NCBI GenBank assembly: GCA_045629305.1
Contig: JAZQQZ010000019.1
Coordinates: forward strand, 1 to 64,000
Direction of reading: 5' to 3'
DNA from: UBA1227 sp045629305
GTDB taxonomy: Bacteria > Bacillota > Clostridia > Oscillospirales > Acutalibacteraceae
Length of the DNA: 64,000 nucleotides
Shown here: piece by piece, positions 1-7,616 of the stretch
Numbering within the stretch: the first letter of the stretch is position 1
How the letters are laid out: the number at the start of each line of letters is the position of its first letter
Position numbers and translations under genes: made by a program
Notes under the pieces: generated by a model
The model's database searches: none
The model's input: the letters and a program-made list of their open reading frames with translations, nothing else
What the model was told of the DNA's origin: nothing

Positions 1-1
1 G

Positions 2-556
2 ATTACGGCTGTGGATGAGCTTGGACATGATAACGGATGTATTGTTAATGCAGTGATGCAGGTGACGGATACGCCACATAGGTTTGCTGTGTGCATAAAT
101 AAGATGAACTATACACATGATTTGGTAAAGAGTAGTGGCAAGATGAATGTTAATTGCCTTACTGTTGATACTCCATTTAGAGTGTTCCAGAACTTTGGAT
201 TTAGAAGTGGCAGGGATGCTGATAAATTGGAGGGTGTCGAGTTCTATAGATCATCGAATGGACTTGTTGTACTCTCGAATTATATCAATGGATATATTTC
301 ATTGGTGGTTGAGGAGTATATAGATCTTGGAACACATGGTATGTTCTTGTGCTCGGTGGAAGATGCAGAAGTAGTGTCAGATATTGCGAGCTTGACGTAT
401 GCCTATTACCAGAGCAATACTAAACCTCGGCCTCAGGCTAAGAAGAGATATGTATGTAGCGTATGTGGATACGTATATGAAGGTGATGAGTTGCCAGATG
501 ATTTCATTTGCCCGACATGTAAACATGGGGCAGATGCGTTTGAACTGGTTGAATAG
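2..556 (+). CDS. Flavin reductase-rubredoxin fusion protein (5' end outside window)
   Basis: The reading frame is open to the left edge, so the true start lies outside the window; the GTG at 11 is only an internal codon. The visible N-terminal part (about 130 residues) resembles the FMN-binding split-barrel of flavoredoxin/High-Molecular-Weight-Rubredoxin-type flavin reductases, with conserved CIVNAVMQVT and NYTHDL segments. The C-terminal ~40 residues form a rubredoxin domain with two CxxC pairs (YVCSVCGY and ICPTCKHG) that would bind one iron. In anaerobes such fusions pass electrons from NAD(P)H or flavin to oxygen- or superoxide-reducing partners. The superoxide reductase gene 1.5 kb away fits such a role, but that link is inferred. 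A terminator follows directly. Confidence 0.85.
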   Translation: MTAVDELGHDNGCIVNAVMQVTDTPHRFAVCINKMNYTHDLVKSSGKMNVNCLTVDTPFRVFQNFGFRSGRDADKLEGVEFYRSSNGLVVLSNYINGYISLVVEEYIDLGTHGMFLCSVEDAEVVSDIASLTYAYYQSNTKPRPQAKKRYVCSVCGYVYEGDELPDDFICPTCKHGADAFELVE

Positions 557-560
557 ATGG

Positions 561-595
561 GGGCTCCATTCTTTTGAATGGAGCCCTTTTATTTT
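561..595 (+). terminator. Rho-independent terminator after flavin reductase-rubredoxin gene
   Basis: Perfect 11-bp stem GGGCTCCATTC / GAATGGAGCCC with a TTTT loop, followed by TTTTATTTT. It begins 4 bases after the stop codon of the upstream gene. Confidence 0.9.
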
Positions 596-645
596 GCTGT
601 TTTGTTTTATATAATAGATTAGTATTTTAGTTCTGGAGGATAGAT

Positions 646-978
646 ATGTTTTGTAAGAACTGTGGAGCACAGGTTTCGGATAATGCAAAGTTTTGCCCTG
701 GCTGCGGTAGTAGCGTGGGCAATGCGGGTACGAAAGCTGTGGGCATGACATTGGATAAAATTGCGATGATAGTAGGCATAGTTAGCTTGTGTGCTGCAGG
801 CACGCCTGTGGCTAGTATCGCTGCTATAGTTTTCGCTTATATGAGTAAAGAAAAAACTGGCGGTGTAATGACCAAAGAGGCAAAAATTGGTTTGGTATGT
901 GGTATCGTTAGTGCTATACTATATACATTATTAATTATTTTATACGTAATGTTTTTTGTGCTTGGACTTTACGCATAA
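646..978 (+). CDS. Zinc-ribbon membrane protein, 110 aa
   Basis: A small protein with an N-terminal zinc ribbon (CKNCG at residues 3-7, CPGCG at 17-21) followed by two hydrophobic segments at about residues 35-60 and 80-107. The architecture matches the many double-zinc-ribbon/DUF4190-like membrane proteins of Clostridia, whose function is not known. A GGAGG ribosome binding site lies at 633-639. It is followed after 12 bases by a second, larger zinc-ribbon membrane protein, so the two are probably co-transcribed. No specific role can be assigned. Confidence 0.75.
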   Translation: MFCKNCGAQVSDNAKFCPGCGSSVGNAGTKAVGMTLDKIAMIVGIVSLCAAGTPVASIAAIVFAYMSKEKTGGVMTKEAKIGLVCGIVSAILYTLLIILYVMFFVLGLYA

Positions 979-990
979 ATTGGAGGAAAT

Positions 991-1905
991 ATGAAATTTA
1001 GGTGTCCTAAATGTGGTGAGATAATTGAGGAAGGCGTAACGCCTTGTCCGGGTTGCGGGCAACCGTTTAAGTGGCCGGACAAGCCTGCGGAGACGCCTTC
1101 GTCTGGTGATGACGTTGATAGGTTGGCTGCTGATTTGGATGTGGCTGCTGATTCGGATGTGGCTTCGGAGGGCGCTATAGAGGATGTAGCGGAGAGTGCT
1201 GAAGAAAGTACTGAGGAAGATGGCTCGAAAGATCCTGATGCTCCGAAGAAGAAAAAGATTAAGATTGATTGGAAGAAGCATAAGAAGACGATAATTATTG
1301 GGGCTGCGGCAGTGGTGCTGATTATTGTATTGCTGATTGTGATTCTGTCTATTGTGAATGCAAGATCTTATAAAAAGAGGATTGTAGGCACATGGGAGAG
1401 TGAGCAGGTAAGCCTTCTTGATGAGTTGTCTGCTGAGGTTTCTCCAGATGATAAATTCTTTAAGTATGTAAATATTGAGTACGATAAAGTGAAGGAATCT
1501 TTCCCTGTAATGGTATATTACAATGTTGTATTCGATAGTGATGGAACATTTAAAATCTTGCTTAGTTCTAAGGACTTCGAACTTGCAGCACAGAACGTAG
1601 CTAAGGGAATTTATAATGCGTATTATAATGGACTGAAAGATTATTTCGTGCTTAATAATATTGATAAATCTAAGATTACAGGTTTCCTTGCTGACTGTGG
1701 ATTTACTGAGGACTATTTTGAGAGTAAGTTTAGGAAGAACTGGGAGCCTGGAATGGTGATTAAGAAGGGCACTTGGTCAATCGGTGATGACAAGAAGCTT
1801 TATATCAATATTGATAATGAGACGGTAAAGTATTCTATAAGTTTCGATGGTAAGACGGTTACTATTCCAGAACTTATTGCTACAGGAAAATTTACTAAAC
1901 AATGA
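991..1905 (+). CDS. Zinc-ribbon membrane protein with extracytoplasmic domain, 304 aa
   Basis: An N-terminal zinc ribbon (CPKCG at 5-9, CPGCG at 19-23) is followed by an acidic, Ala/Asp/Glu-rich linker (about 30-85). A Lys-rich stretch comes next, then one transmembrane helix (about 100-122) and a ~180-residue C-terminal domain predicted to lie outside. That domain contains a GTWE segment and later a KGTWSIGDD segment, a pattern reminiscent of lipocalin-like/DUF5640-type beta barrels. The preceding zinc-ribbon gene shares its layout. GGAGG at 981-985 gives a normal start. Function unknown. Confidence 0.75.
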   Translation: MKFRCPKCGEIIEEGVTPCPGCGQPFKWPDKPAETPSSGDDVDRLAADLDVAADSDVASEGAIEDVAESAEESTEEDGSKDPDAPKKKKIKIDWKKHKKTIIIGAAAVVLIIVLLIVILSIVNARSYKKRIVGTWESEQVSLLDELSAEVSPDDKFFKYVNIEYDKVKESFPVMVYYNVVFDSDGTFKILLSSKDFELAAQNVAKGIYNAYYNGLKDYFVLNNIDKSKITGFLADCGFTEDYFESKFRKNWEPGMVIKKGTWSIGDDKKLYINIDNETVKYSISFDGKTVTIPELIATGKFTKQ

Positions 1906-1907
1906 CG

Positions 1908-1944
1908 AAAAGCCAGAGCTTGCGCTCTGGCTTTTCTTTTTTTA
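1908..1944 (+). terminator. Rho-independent terminator after zinc-ribbon operon
   Basis: Perfect 12-bp stem AAAAGCCAGAGC / GCTCTGGCTTTT with a TTGC loop and a following CTTTTTTT run, immediately downstream of the stop codon at 1903-1905. Confidence 0.9.
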
Positions 1945-1962
1945 ATAGGGGTGTATATATAA

Positions 1963-2062
1963 AAGCGGGCTCCAGAAGGAAGTATTTAGTTTTAGGAGTT
2001 GGTTGTGTTTAGGGGGAATATTATCGGATAGGAGAATTTGAAAGGTATTTGAGAGCCCGCTT
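1963..2062. repeat. Long-range inverted repeat downstream of superoxide reductase gene
   Basis: AAGCGGGCTC at 1963-1972 is the exact reverse complement of GAGCCCGCTT at 2053-2062, with 80 bases between the arms. Read on the minus strand, the distal arm is followed by TTTTATATAT. It could therefore act as the terminator of the minus-strand superoxide reductase gene, either with a very large loop or as the remnant of a terminator opened by an insertion. No gene is visible between the arms. Confidence 0.45.
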
Positions 2063-2069
2063 GTTAGCG

Positions 2070-2447
2070 TTATGTACTCCAGAGACCATGGAGATTGCAG
2101 TATGCAAAGGCTTTGATAGGCTCTTCTCCTGGTTGGAGTGCAAAGTAGACTTTAGGAATCTCACCAGGTTCTAAGTATCTGGTGTGAACGGTATGTGTTG
2201 TGGCAAGAGATACCCACTGAATGTAGTGATCATGGGTCATTGGGTGGAATTCCTCGCCTACAGTGATTTCGATTAAGCGACCATCTTGTTTCATTACTGG
2301 AATATGCTTTTCGGTTGCTGCATCAACTGTATTAGGGATTAGCTGCTTCATTACTTCTCCGCAGCAGGTTGTTGGTGTAAACATTTCATCACCTACCAGA
2401 CAAACATTTTTTTTGCAGTGTCTGCAATGGTAATAATTTACTGTCAA
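2070..2447 (-). CDS. Desulfoferrodoxin (superoxide reductase), two-iron class
   Basis: Reduces superoxide to hydrogen peroxide without releasing oxygen; cytoplasmic oxidative stress defence in anaerobes. The N-terminal desulforedoxin-type site has all four cysteines (C8, C11, C28, C29). The catalytic iron ligands follow: E46-K47-H48, H68, H74, C117 and H120 (YCNLHGLW). A GTG at 2454-2456 would give three more residues, but that GTG is part of a near-perfect anti-16S match (AGAGGTGATCC). I therefore place the start at the TTG at 2445-2447, giving 125 aa. It is divergent from the LysR gene, which may control it; the rubredoxin-containing reductase upstream is a plausible electron donor (inference). 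Confidence 0.93.
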   Translation of the reverse strand: MTVNYYHCRHCKKNVCLVGDEMFTPTTCCGEVMKQLIPNTVDAATEKHIPVMKQDGRLIEITVGEEFHPMTHDHYIQWVSLATTHTVHTRYLEPGEIPKVYFALQPGEEPIKAFAYCNLHGLWST

Positions 2448-2503
2448 GGGGATCACCTCTTTCTTTTTTTAGTGTATTTGTCGTATTGTATCGAGTTATG
2501 TCG

Positions 2504-2519
2504 CGGAAATTTTCTTCCG
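2504..2519. promoter_or_regulatory. Small palindrome in superoxide reductase/LysR divergent region
   Basis: CGGAA at 2504-2508 and TTCCG at 2515-2519 form a short dyad between the divergent genes. It is a possible regulator site, but no protein can be assigned and it could be chance. Confidence 0.25.
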
Positions 2520-2541
2520 TGATTCAAATATACATCGGGTA

Positions 2542-2570
2542 TTTACATTTATCAATTCGTATGTTAATAT
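2542..2570 (+). promoter_or_regulatory. Probable sigma-A promoter of LysR gene
   Basis: TTTACA at 2542-2547 and TAATAT at 2565-2570 are separated by 17 bases, upstream of the GGAGG at 2598-2602 and ATG at 2611. Confidence 0.55.
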
Positions 2571-2610
2571 GCAATCAATAAATATTTGCTTATGGATTGG
2601 AGGCATGTAT

Positions 2611-3492
2611 ATGACTTTAAGACATTTAAATATATTTAAGACTGTATGCGAATGCAAGAGCATCACAGCGGCAGCAGATAAGCTGTATATGACACAGCCC
2701 GCTGTGTCTATAGCTATTAAAGAATTGGAGTCATATTATGATGTCCAGCTCTTCATTCGCGCTAATAGAAAAATATATCTTACTCCTGAGGGAGAGGTGC
2801 TGTTCGCCCATGCGACAGCAATAATGGATCAATTCATGGCAACATCTGATCTGCTCCATGATACTAATAATTTCAATAAAATAAACCTCGGTGTAAACGT
2901 TGTTACATCCGAGGCTTATATGGGTGATCTTATTAAACGCGTGCGCGCTGCAGGCGATGATGTTCTGATCAATTATACAATCAAGTCCTCTGGTCTTCTC
3001 GAACAGATGGTTCTCGATAACGAACTCGATTTTGCAATAATTGATCTTGTATCTGCGCCGAAAAAACTGGTAAAGCAGAAGCTTTACCAGTGCGATATGA
3101 TACTTATTTGTAATCCTAAATATTATTCTGAAAAGACCATCACTATTGAAGAACTTTCCAGGAAAAGAATGTACCTGCAAGAGCAGGGTACGGGCTCAAG
3201 ATTGTGCATCGATTCCGCTTTTCGCTCTCGTGGCTTGACGCCGATCGTTAAAGCGGAAACTAACTCCACCTTGAGCCTTGTCGAGCTCGCTCGAATTGGA
3301 AACGGTTTCTCTGTAGTGTCGAGTGATACGGCTCGTTCCTTCGCCTATGATCCCTCTCTTCACGTTGTGAAAATCGTGGGCGTATCGCTGACTCGCCACT
3401 ACTTCATTGTATATAATTGTAATCGTGTTTTGACTCCTCAAATGGAGCGATTCCTGTCTGAAATATCTGTTGATAGTGCTACTTCGACTTGA
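2611..3492 (+). CDS. LysR family transcriptional regulator, 293 aa
   Basis: The N-terminal winged helix-turn-helix (residues ~1-60) has the typical LysR pattern: ITAAADKLYMTQPAVSIAIK, then LF.R..R...LTPEGE. The remaining ~200 residues form the periplasmic-binding-protein-like effector domain. An ATG at 2569 is open in frame, but the GGAGG at 2598-2602 sits 8 bases from the ATG at 2611, which is chosen. LysR proteins often regulate a divergent neighbour, so the superoxide reductase gene is the first candidate target; the effector is unknown. Its 3' end overlaps the convergent acyltransferase gene by 14 bases. Confidence 0.9.
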   Translation: MTLRHLNIFKTVCECKSITAAADKLYMTQPAVSIAIKELESYYDVQLFIRANRKIYLTPEGEVLFAHATAIMDQFMATSDLLHDTNNFNKINLGVNVVTSEAYMGDLIKRVRAAGDDVLINYTIKSSGLLEQMVLDNELDFAIIDLVSAPKKLVKQKLYQCDMILICNPKYYSEKTITIEELSRKRMYLQEQGTGSRLCIDSAFRSRGLTPIVKAETNSTLSLVELARIGNGFSVVSSDTARSFAYDPSLHVVKIVGVSLTRHYFIVYNCNRVLTPQMERFLSEISVDSATST

Positions 3493-4534
3493 TTAGGCCA
3501 TCAACTTTGTTGAAGAACAGTTTCATCACCCAGGCGATGAGACAGGTGCTTCCGAATGCTGCGATATAGAAAATATAGTAATATTTAACATCAGAAACAA
3601 GCGGTGTAAAGCTTGATAAAATCATCATTGGTATTCTTTGGAAAATATAAATCTCGAAGACATGAGATCCAAAGAATGCCAATATTTTATTGCCAATTTG
3701 GACTTTCATCATAATTAAAATGATGGCGCTGATGAAGGTAAGTGAGTAGAGATTATAGTACATTGCTGTGTATCCGAAGCCTGTCTTATTAAGGTAGAAA
3801 AATGAGGCTACGAAGAAGGCAAGAAGTACAAAATATCTGATGTTCGACTTAGTGACAGTCTCATAAATTTTGTCTTTGTAGAAGGCATAGAGGACACCGA
3901 AAGTGAAACAAATTGCTGTGTCATAGTACCAATGACTGCTGCCGTCGAGAAGATATTCTACGATTTTAATGTATGCGATTGTAAGGACAGAGAGTGAAAA
4001 TAGGATGCTAAATTTGTCTTTTTTAAAGAATTTAAATGCGATATAAAATGCGATGTAGAGGCATAAAATTGCGAAAATATACCAGTTGCTGTTGCCCACT
4101 GATTCCCAGCCGATGAGGGACTTGAGAATGTGAGTTGTCTCGAAGGTTCTCTTGTAGATAAAACGCTGTATTATAAGGAAAATTCCGACTGCGATGTCGA
4201 GATTTATGAGCAGTGGAAGGAGGCGATTTCTTGGTATTTTATTTATGTAATTATCGCCTTTTTTCAGGTAAGAAATGGTGCAACCGTAGCCGGAAATAAA
4301 TAGGAAAGTTGTAACCATCATCTGACCCAGTGTTGAGCAGAATTGAGCGATCGCCCAGTTGCTGTTGATGTCAGGAAGATAGCCCCTCATATGGGAGAGG
4401 AAGACGATAAATACAAATATTCCGTTGATTGCATCGGTTTGAGACTTGTTTAGGTAATCTTTGTTGAAGTCTTTGCCGAAAAATTTGAATTTATAAAGTG
4501 TAAAAATAAGCAGTAATACAAGCGTATATTTCAT
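3479..4534 (-). CDS. Acyltransferase 3 family membrane protein, 351 aa
   Basis: An integral membrane protein with about ten hydrophobic segments. The N-terminal INGIFVFIVFLSHMRGY motif is the family signature in which the His (SHMRG) is the presumed catalytic residue of acyltransferase-3/OafA-type O-acyltransferases. These transfer acetyl or other acyl groups to surface polysaccharides or peptidoglycan. It lies just upstream and divergent from the polysaccharide operon, so the polymer made there is a natural substrate (inference). TGAGGTGA at the expected distance supports the ATG start at 4534. It overlaps the LysR gene tail to tail. Confidence 0.85.
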   Translation of the reverse strand: MKYTLVLLLIFTLYKFKFFGKDFNKDYLNKSQTDAINGIFVFIVFLSHMRGYLPDINSNWAIAQFCSTLGQMMVTTFLFISGYGCTISYLKKGDNYINKIPRNRLLPLLINLDIAVGIFLIIQRFIYKRTFETTHILKSLIGWESVGNSNWYIFAILCLYIAFYIAFKFFKKDKFSILFSLSVLTIAYIKIVEYLLDGSSHWYYDTAICFTFGVLYAFYKDKIYETVTKSNIRYFVLLAFFVASFFYLNKTGFGYTAMYYNLYSLTFISAIILIMMKVQIGNKILAFFGSHVFEIYIFQRIPMMILSSFTPLVSDVKYYYIFYIAAFGSTCLIAWVMKLFFNKVDGLIKSK

Positions 4535-4575
4535 AATTTCACCTCAGATAGATTATAACATATAATAGCATTATA

Positions 4576-4603
4576 TTGTAATATTATATTATTATGTTAT
4601 AAT
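4576..4603 (+). promoter_or_regulatory. Probable promoter of polysaccharide operon
   Basis: TTGTAA at 4576-4581 and TATAAT at 4598-4603 with a 16-base spacer, 35 bases before the first gene's start. The whole 4535-4638 intergenic stretch is extremely AT-rich. Confidence 0.55.
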
Positions 4604-4638
4604 TATAATGCATTTTTATGATTATTGGCGGTGATGTC

Positions 4639-5697
4639 ATGTATTATCTTGATAAGAATATTGAAAATTTAGTCAGAATTTTCGATCAAAATGAAAGAAA
4701 GTCTTATTTGAGATTGGATCTCAATGAGAATCCAGGTGGATTGCCACAGGAGTTTATCGACTCCGTGCTTTCAGAAGTCACACCTCAATTTGTTGCACAG
4801 TATCCAGAGACACTTCATTTCACAGAAGTTGTAGCTGATCATATAGGAACAGATATTTCACATATCTGTATCACAAATGGTTCTGCTGAAGCTATTCGCT
4901 ATGCAATACAGGCGTTCACATCAGTAAACGGAAAAATCGTCGGAGTAGTTCCTTCATACTTTATGTTCCAGGTTTACTCTGAGATGTATGGAAGAAATTT
5001 CGTAAAGGTTCCTTACAACGAGGACCTCTCAATCAGCATTGAGAATATTCTCGCAGAACTCACAGAGGATACACAGATGCTTATCCTTCTCAATCCTAAT
5101 AACCCAATGGGTAATGTATATACGGATGAGGAGTTCGAGACATTGTTCAAGGCATGCGAGGAGAAGGAAATCACATTGCTTATTGATGAGGCATATCATT
5201 ACTTCTATCCGAAGACATTCATCAAATATGCTTTGAATAATAAGCACGTTCTTGTAACAAGAACATTCTCTAAGCTCTTTTCACTTGCTGGATGCCGACT
5301 TGGCTATATTGTCGGCCATCCAGATGATATTAAATATGTACAGAAGTTCTGCACACCTCATAACACAAATGCATTTGCAATGCTCTTCGCAGAGAAGATC
5401 CTCACAACACCAGGAATGCTTGATGATCTTATTGCAAAGTTCAACGAGGGTAGAAATTATTTGGTAGATACACTCGATGCAAATGGATATAGACATAAAG
5501 GTGAAGCAGGTAACTTTATATTCATCGAGCCTAAGACAGATGCCGAGACAATCGTCAATAGAATGAAGGCAGAAAAAGGCATTTTGATTAAGGTATATCC
5601 AAATGTTGGACAGTTCGGCAATTGCCTTAGAGTTTCAATCGGTGAAAAGAAATACATGGAACGCTTTATCGAAGCTCTCTTTGAGTTAGATAAATAA
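4639..5697 (+). CDS. PLP-dependent aminotransferase/decarboxylase, HisC/CobD-like, 352 aa
   Basis: A fold-type I PLP enzyme of the histidinol-phosphate aminotransferase subgroup. It has the LDLNENPGG start motif, NPNNPMG, the DEAYHYF aspartate, and the Schiff-base lysine K212 in RTFSKLFSLAGCRLGY. Length is normal. The GGCGGTGA at 4627-4634 favours the ATG at 4639 over the ATG at 4618. No other histidine genes are present. It heads an operon with two LicD genes and a cytidylyltransferase, so a role in making an amino-alcohol phosphate or amino sugar for decoration is likelier than histidine synthesis. CobD, a homolog, decarboxylates threonine phosphate; which reaction applies here cannot be told by eye. 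Confidence 0.85.
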   Translation: MYYLDKNIENLVRIFDQNERKSYLRLDLNENPGGLPQEFIDSVLSEVTPQFVAQYPETLHFTEVVADHIGTDISHICITNGSAEAIRYAIQAFTSVNGKIVGVVPSYFMFQVYSEMYGRNFVKVPYNEDLSISIENILAELTEDTQMLILLNPNNPMGNVYTDEEFETLFKACEEKEITLLIDEAYHYFYPKTFIKYALNNKHVLVTRTFSKLFSLAGCRLGYIVGHPDDIKYVQKFCTPHNTNAFAMLFAEKILTTPGMLDDLIAKFNEGRNYLVDTLDANGYRHKGEAGNFIFIEPKTDAETIVNRMKAEKGILIKVYPNVGQFGNCLRVSIGEKKYMERFIEALFELDK

Positions 5698-5709
5698 CTT
5701 AGGTGCATT

Positions 5710-6552
5710 ATGGAGAATTGTGATATTTCCCAAGTTCAAGAAGTTGAGAAAGACATTCTTAGAAAACTTCTTTCTGTATGTGAAGAAAATAATCTTCGTA
5801 TATTTGCTGAGGGTGGAACATTACTCGGTGCAGTAAGAGACCAGCACTTCATCCCATATGATGATGATATCGATATGGCGATGATGAGAGATGAATATGA
5901 TAGATTCATGGAAATAGGTCCATCTTGTTTCGAGTATCCTTATTTCTTCCAAAGCGCATATACGGATGATGATTATGTAAGGCCACATATTCAGATAAGA
6001 AGAACTGATACTTGCGGAGCAAGGAAAGAAGAACTCTCTTCTGTAAGTTTCAATCAGGGCATATTCATAGATGTCTTTCCATATGATGGAGTACCGGATG
6101 ATAATTTAGAGGGGAAAGTACATTGGCTAAGACTTCAGTTCATGAAGAAGGTAATGGCTGTACTTTATGATCCGGTTGCAAGAAATCCAATCAAAAAGGT
6201 TGTAAAGAAATGTGCTGCACCAATTGGTGAATTATTAGATTCAAGAGTGGTGTACAAGCACTTCGACAAATTGTGTAAAAAATATTCGGGCAAATCAGAT
6301 ACGCTTACGCTTCTTTCCTATAACAAGGAATATAGACAGCGCCTTGTAAAGCGTGAATGGTTCGACGATATTGAATATCACAATTTCGACGAACTCTCAC
6401 TTCCTTGTCCGGTTGGTTATGACGGCATACTGACATCAAAATACGGAGATTGGAGAACTCCAGTTGATAGCGGAACATATCACGGTGAAATGATTTTCGA
6501 TGTTGACAAAAGTTATAAAGATTTAATTTCACAGGAGCACGAAAATGGTTAA
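5710..6552 (+). CDS. LicD family phosphotransferase, 280 aa
   Basis: LicD proteins belong to the nucleotidyltransferase fold and transfer phosphocholine or another phospho-alcohol from a CDP-activated donor onto cell-surface glycans. The hallmark motifs are present: EGGTLLGAVR at 34-43 and the acidic PYDDDID at 49-55. Shorter downstream elements (IFIDVFPYDG) also match the family. It starts 12 bases after the aminotransferase gene and overlaps the second LicD gene by 8 bases, so translation is probably coupled. The transferred group is unknown; no licA/B/C choline genes are seen in this window. Confidence 0.9.
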   Translation: MENCDISQVQEVEKDILRKLLSVCEENNLRIFAEGGTLLGAVRDQHFIPYDDDIDMAMMRDEYDRFMEIGPSCFEYPYFFQSAYTDDDYVRPHIQIRRTDTCGARKEELSSVSFNQGIFIDVFPYDGVPDDNLEGKVHWLRLQFMKKVMAVLYDPVARNPIKKVVKKCAAPIGELLDSRVVYKHFDKLCKKYSGKSDTLTLLSYNKEYRQRLVKREWFDDIEYHNFDELSLPCPVGYDGILTSKYGDWRTPVDSGTYHGEMIFDVDKSYKDLISQEHENG

Positions 6553-7615
6553 TAGAATTATTGCAATAATTAAAAGATTTATAGCAAATGCCTATGCTAA
6601 GGTATCCCTCAATTACCGTATAGGCAGAGGACTCGATTCCTTCCTTCGAAAAGAGATTGAAGCAATTGAGAATAAGCAGGACTATCTCTTCTGGATCGAC
6701 CAGAATGAGCCAGGAGAACTATTGTCCGATACGAAGAAACGTGTCTTCGCAAATTTACCACCTGCTGAAGGTGTCCTTCGAGATATCCAGAACTTAGCTT
6801 TTGTTTTGCTCTGCGAGCTCGATAAAATTTGCAAGGAAAACGATATTAATTACTGGGTAATGGGTGGAACAATTATAGGTTCTATCCGTCATAAGGGATT
6901 CATTCCATGGGACGACGATGTCGATATCGGAATGATGAGAAAAGATTATGACAAGCTTCGCGAAGTTCTTGAAAAATCAGATAAGTTAGAAATCCTTGAA
7001 TTCTATAATCTCAACAACTATTACAGAATTCCGAAGATTGTCCTTAAAGGTTCTAGAACTAAGCTTGCAATGGATATAATCCTCTTCGATTATTCTAATT
7101 TCTCGGATTATGACATTCCAAGCGGTGCATCACTTGAAACAAAGTACAACATCGTATGGAAAAAGCAGAAGCGCATCAGATGCAAATATGTAAGACGTCT
7201 CAAGTGGTTCAAGCTTAGCAATATGGATGTTCATAATACAGACCTTATTCATAAGCCAGGTCATTATGAGAAGGCAACTGCTATAACACAGAAGTACATC
7301 GACATGTGTAATTACTATTATGACGATGGTGATGTAATTATCTGGGGCGTTGATAACTTTACAAGTAAGGCTCCTGATAAGAGAAGACTCTATACTAAGG
7401 AGTCTATCTTCCCGCTCTGTGAAATTGAGTTTGAAGGAAAGATGTTCCCAGCTCCTGCTGACTATATGGATATGATAGTTCGTGAGGCTGGAGATATATG
7501 GACATTCCCGAAGGATGTAGGAAATCCTAAATTCTTTAATGAGAAGCAACTTCAAGCTGAATATGACAAGAGTTATGAATCAATGAAGAGACTTGGTCTT
7601 CTGCCGGAGGAATAG
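6545..7615 (+). CDS. Second LicD family phosphotransferase, 356 aa
   Basis: A second LicD-type protein with an ~80-residue N-terminal extension before the core. Core motifs are MGGTIIGSIR at 106-115 and PWDDDVD at 121-127. It is clearly diverged from the neighbouring LicD, so the pair probably acts on different acceptor positions or donors rather than being a recent copy. Start codon ATG at 6545 lies inside the end of the upstream gene behind AGGAGCACG. The next gene begins right after its stop. Confidence 0.88.
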   Translation: MVNRIIAIIKRFIANAYAKVSLNYRIGRGLDSFLRKEIEAIENKQDYLFWIDQNEPGELLSDTKKRVFANLPPAEGVLRDIQNLAFVLLCELDKICKENDINYWVMGGTIIGSIRHKGFIPWDDDVDIGMMRKDYDKLREVLEKSDKLEILEFYNLNNYYRIPKIVLKGSRTKLAMDIILFDYSNFSDYDIPSGASLETKYNIVWKKQKRIRCKYVRRLKWFKLSNMDVHNTDLIHKPGHYEKATAITQKYIDMCNYYYDDGDVIIWGVDNFTSKAPDKRRLYTKESIFPLCEIEFEGKMFPAPADYMDMIVREAGDIWTFPKDVGNPKFFNEKQLQAEYDKSYESMKRLGLLPEE

Positions 7616-7616
7616 T

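Noticed and set aside
2448..2456. GTG start for superoxide reductase three codons upstream
   Set aside because: The GTG is part of the anti-16S sequence AGAGGTGATCC on the minus strand; the TTG at 2445-2447 has correct spacing.
4639..5697. Histidine biosynthesis gene hisC
   Set aside because: No other his gene is near and the operon is devoted to surface glycan decoration; the broader PLP enzyme label is safer.
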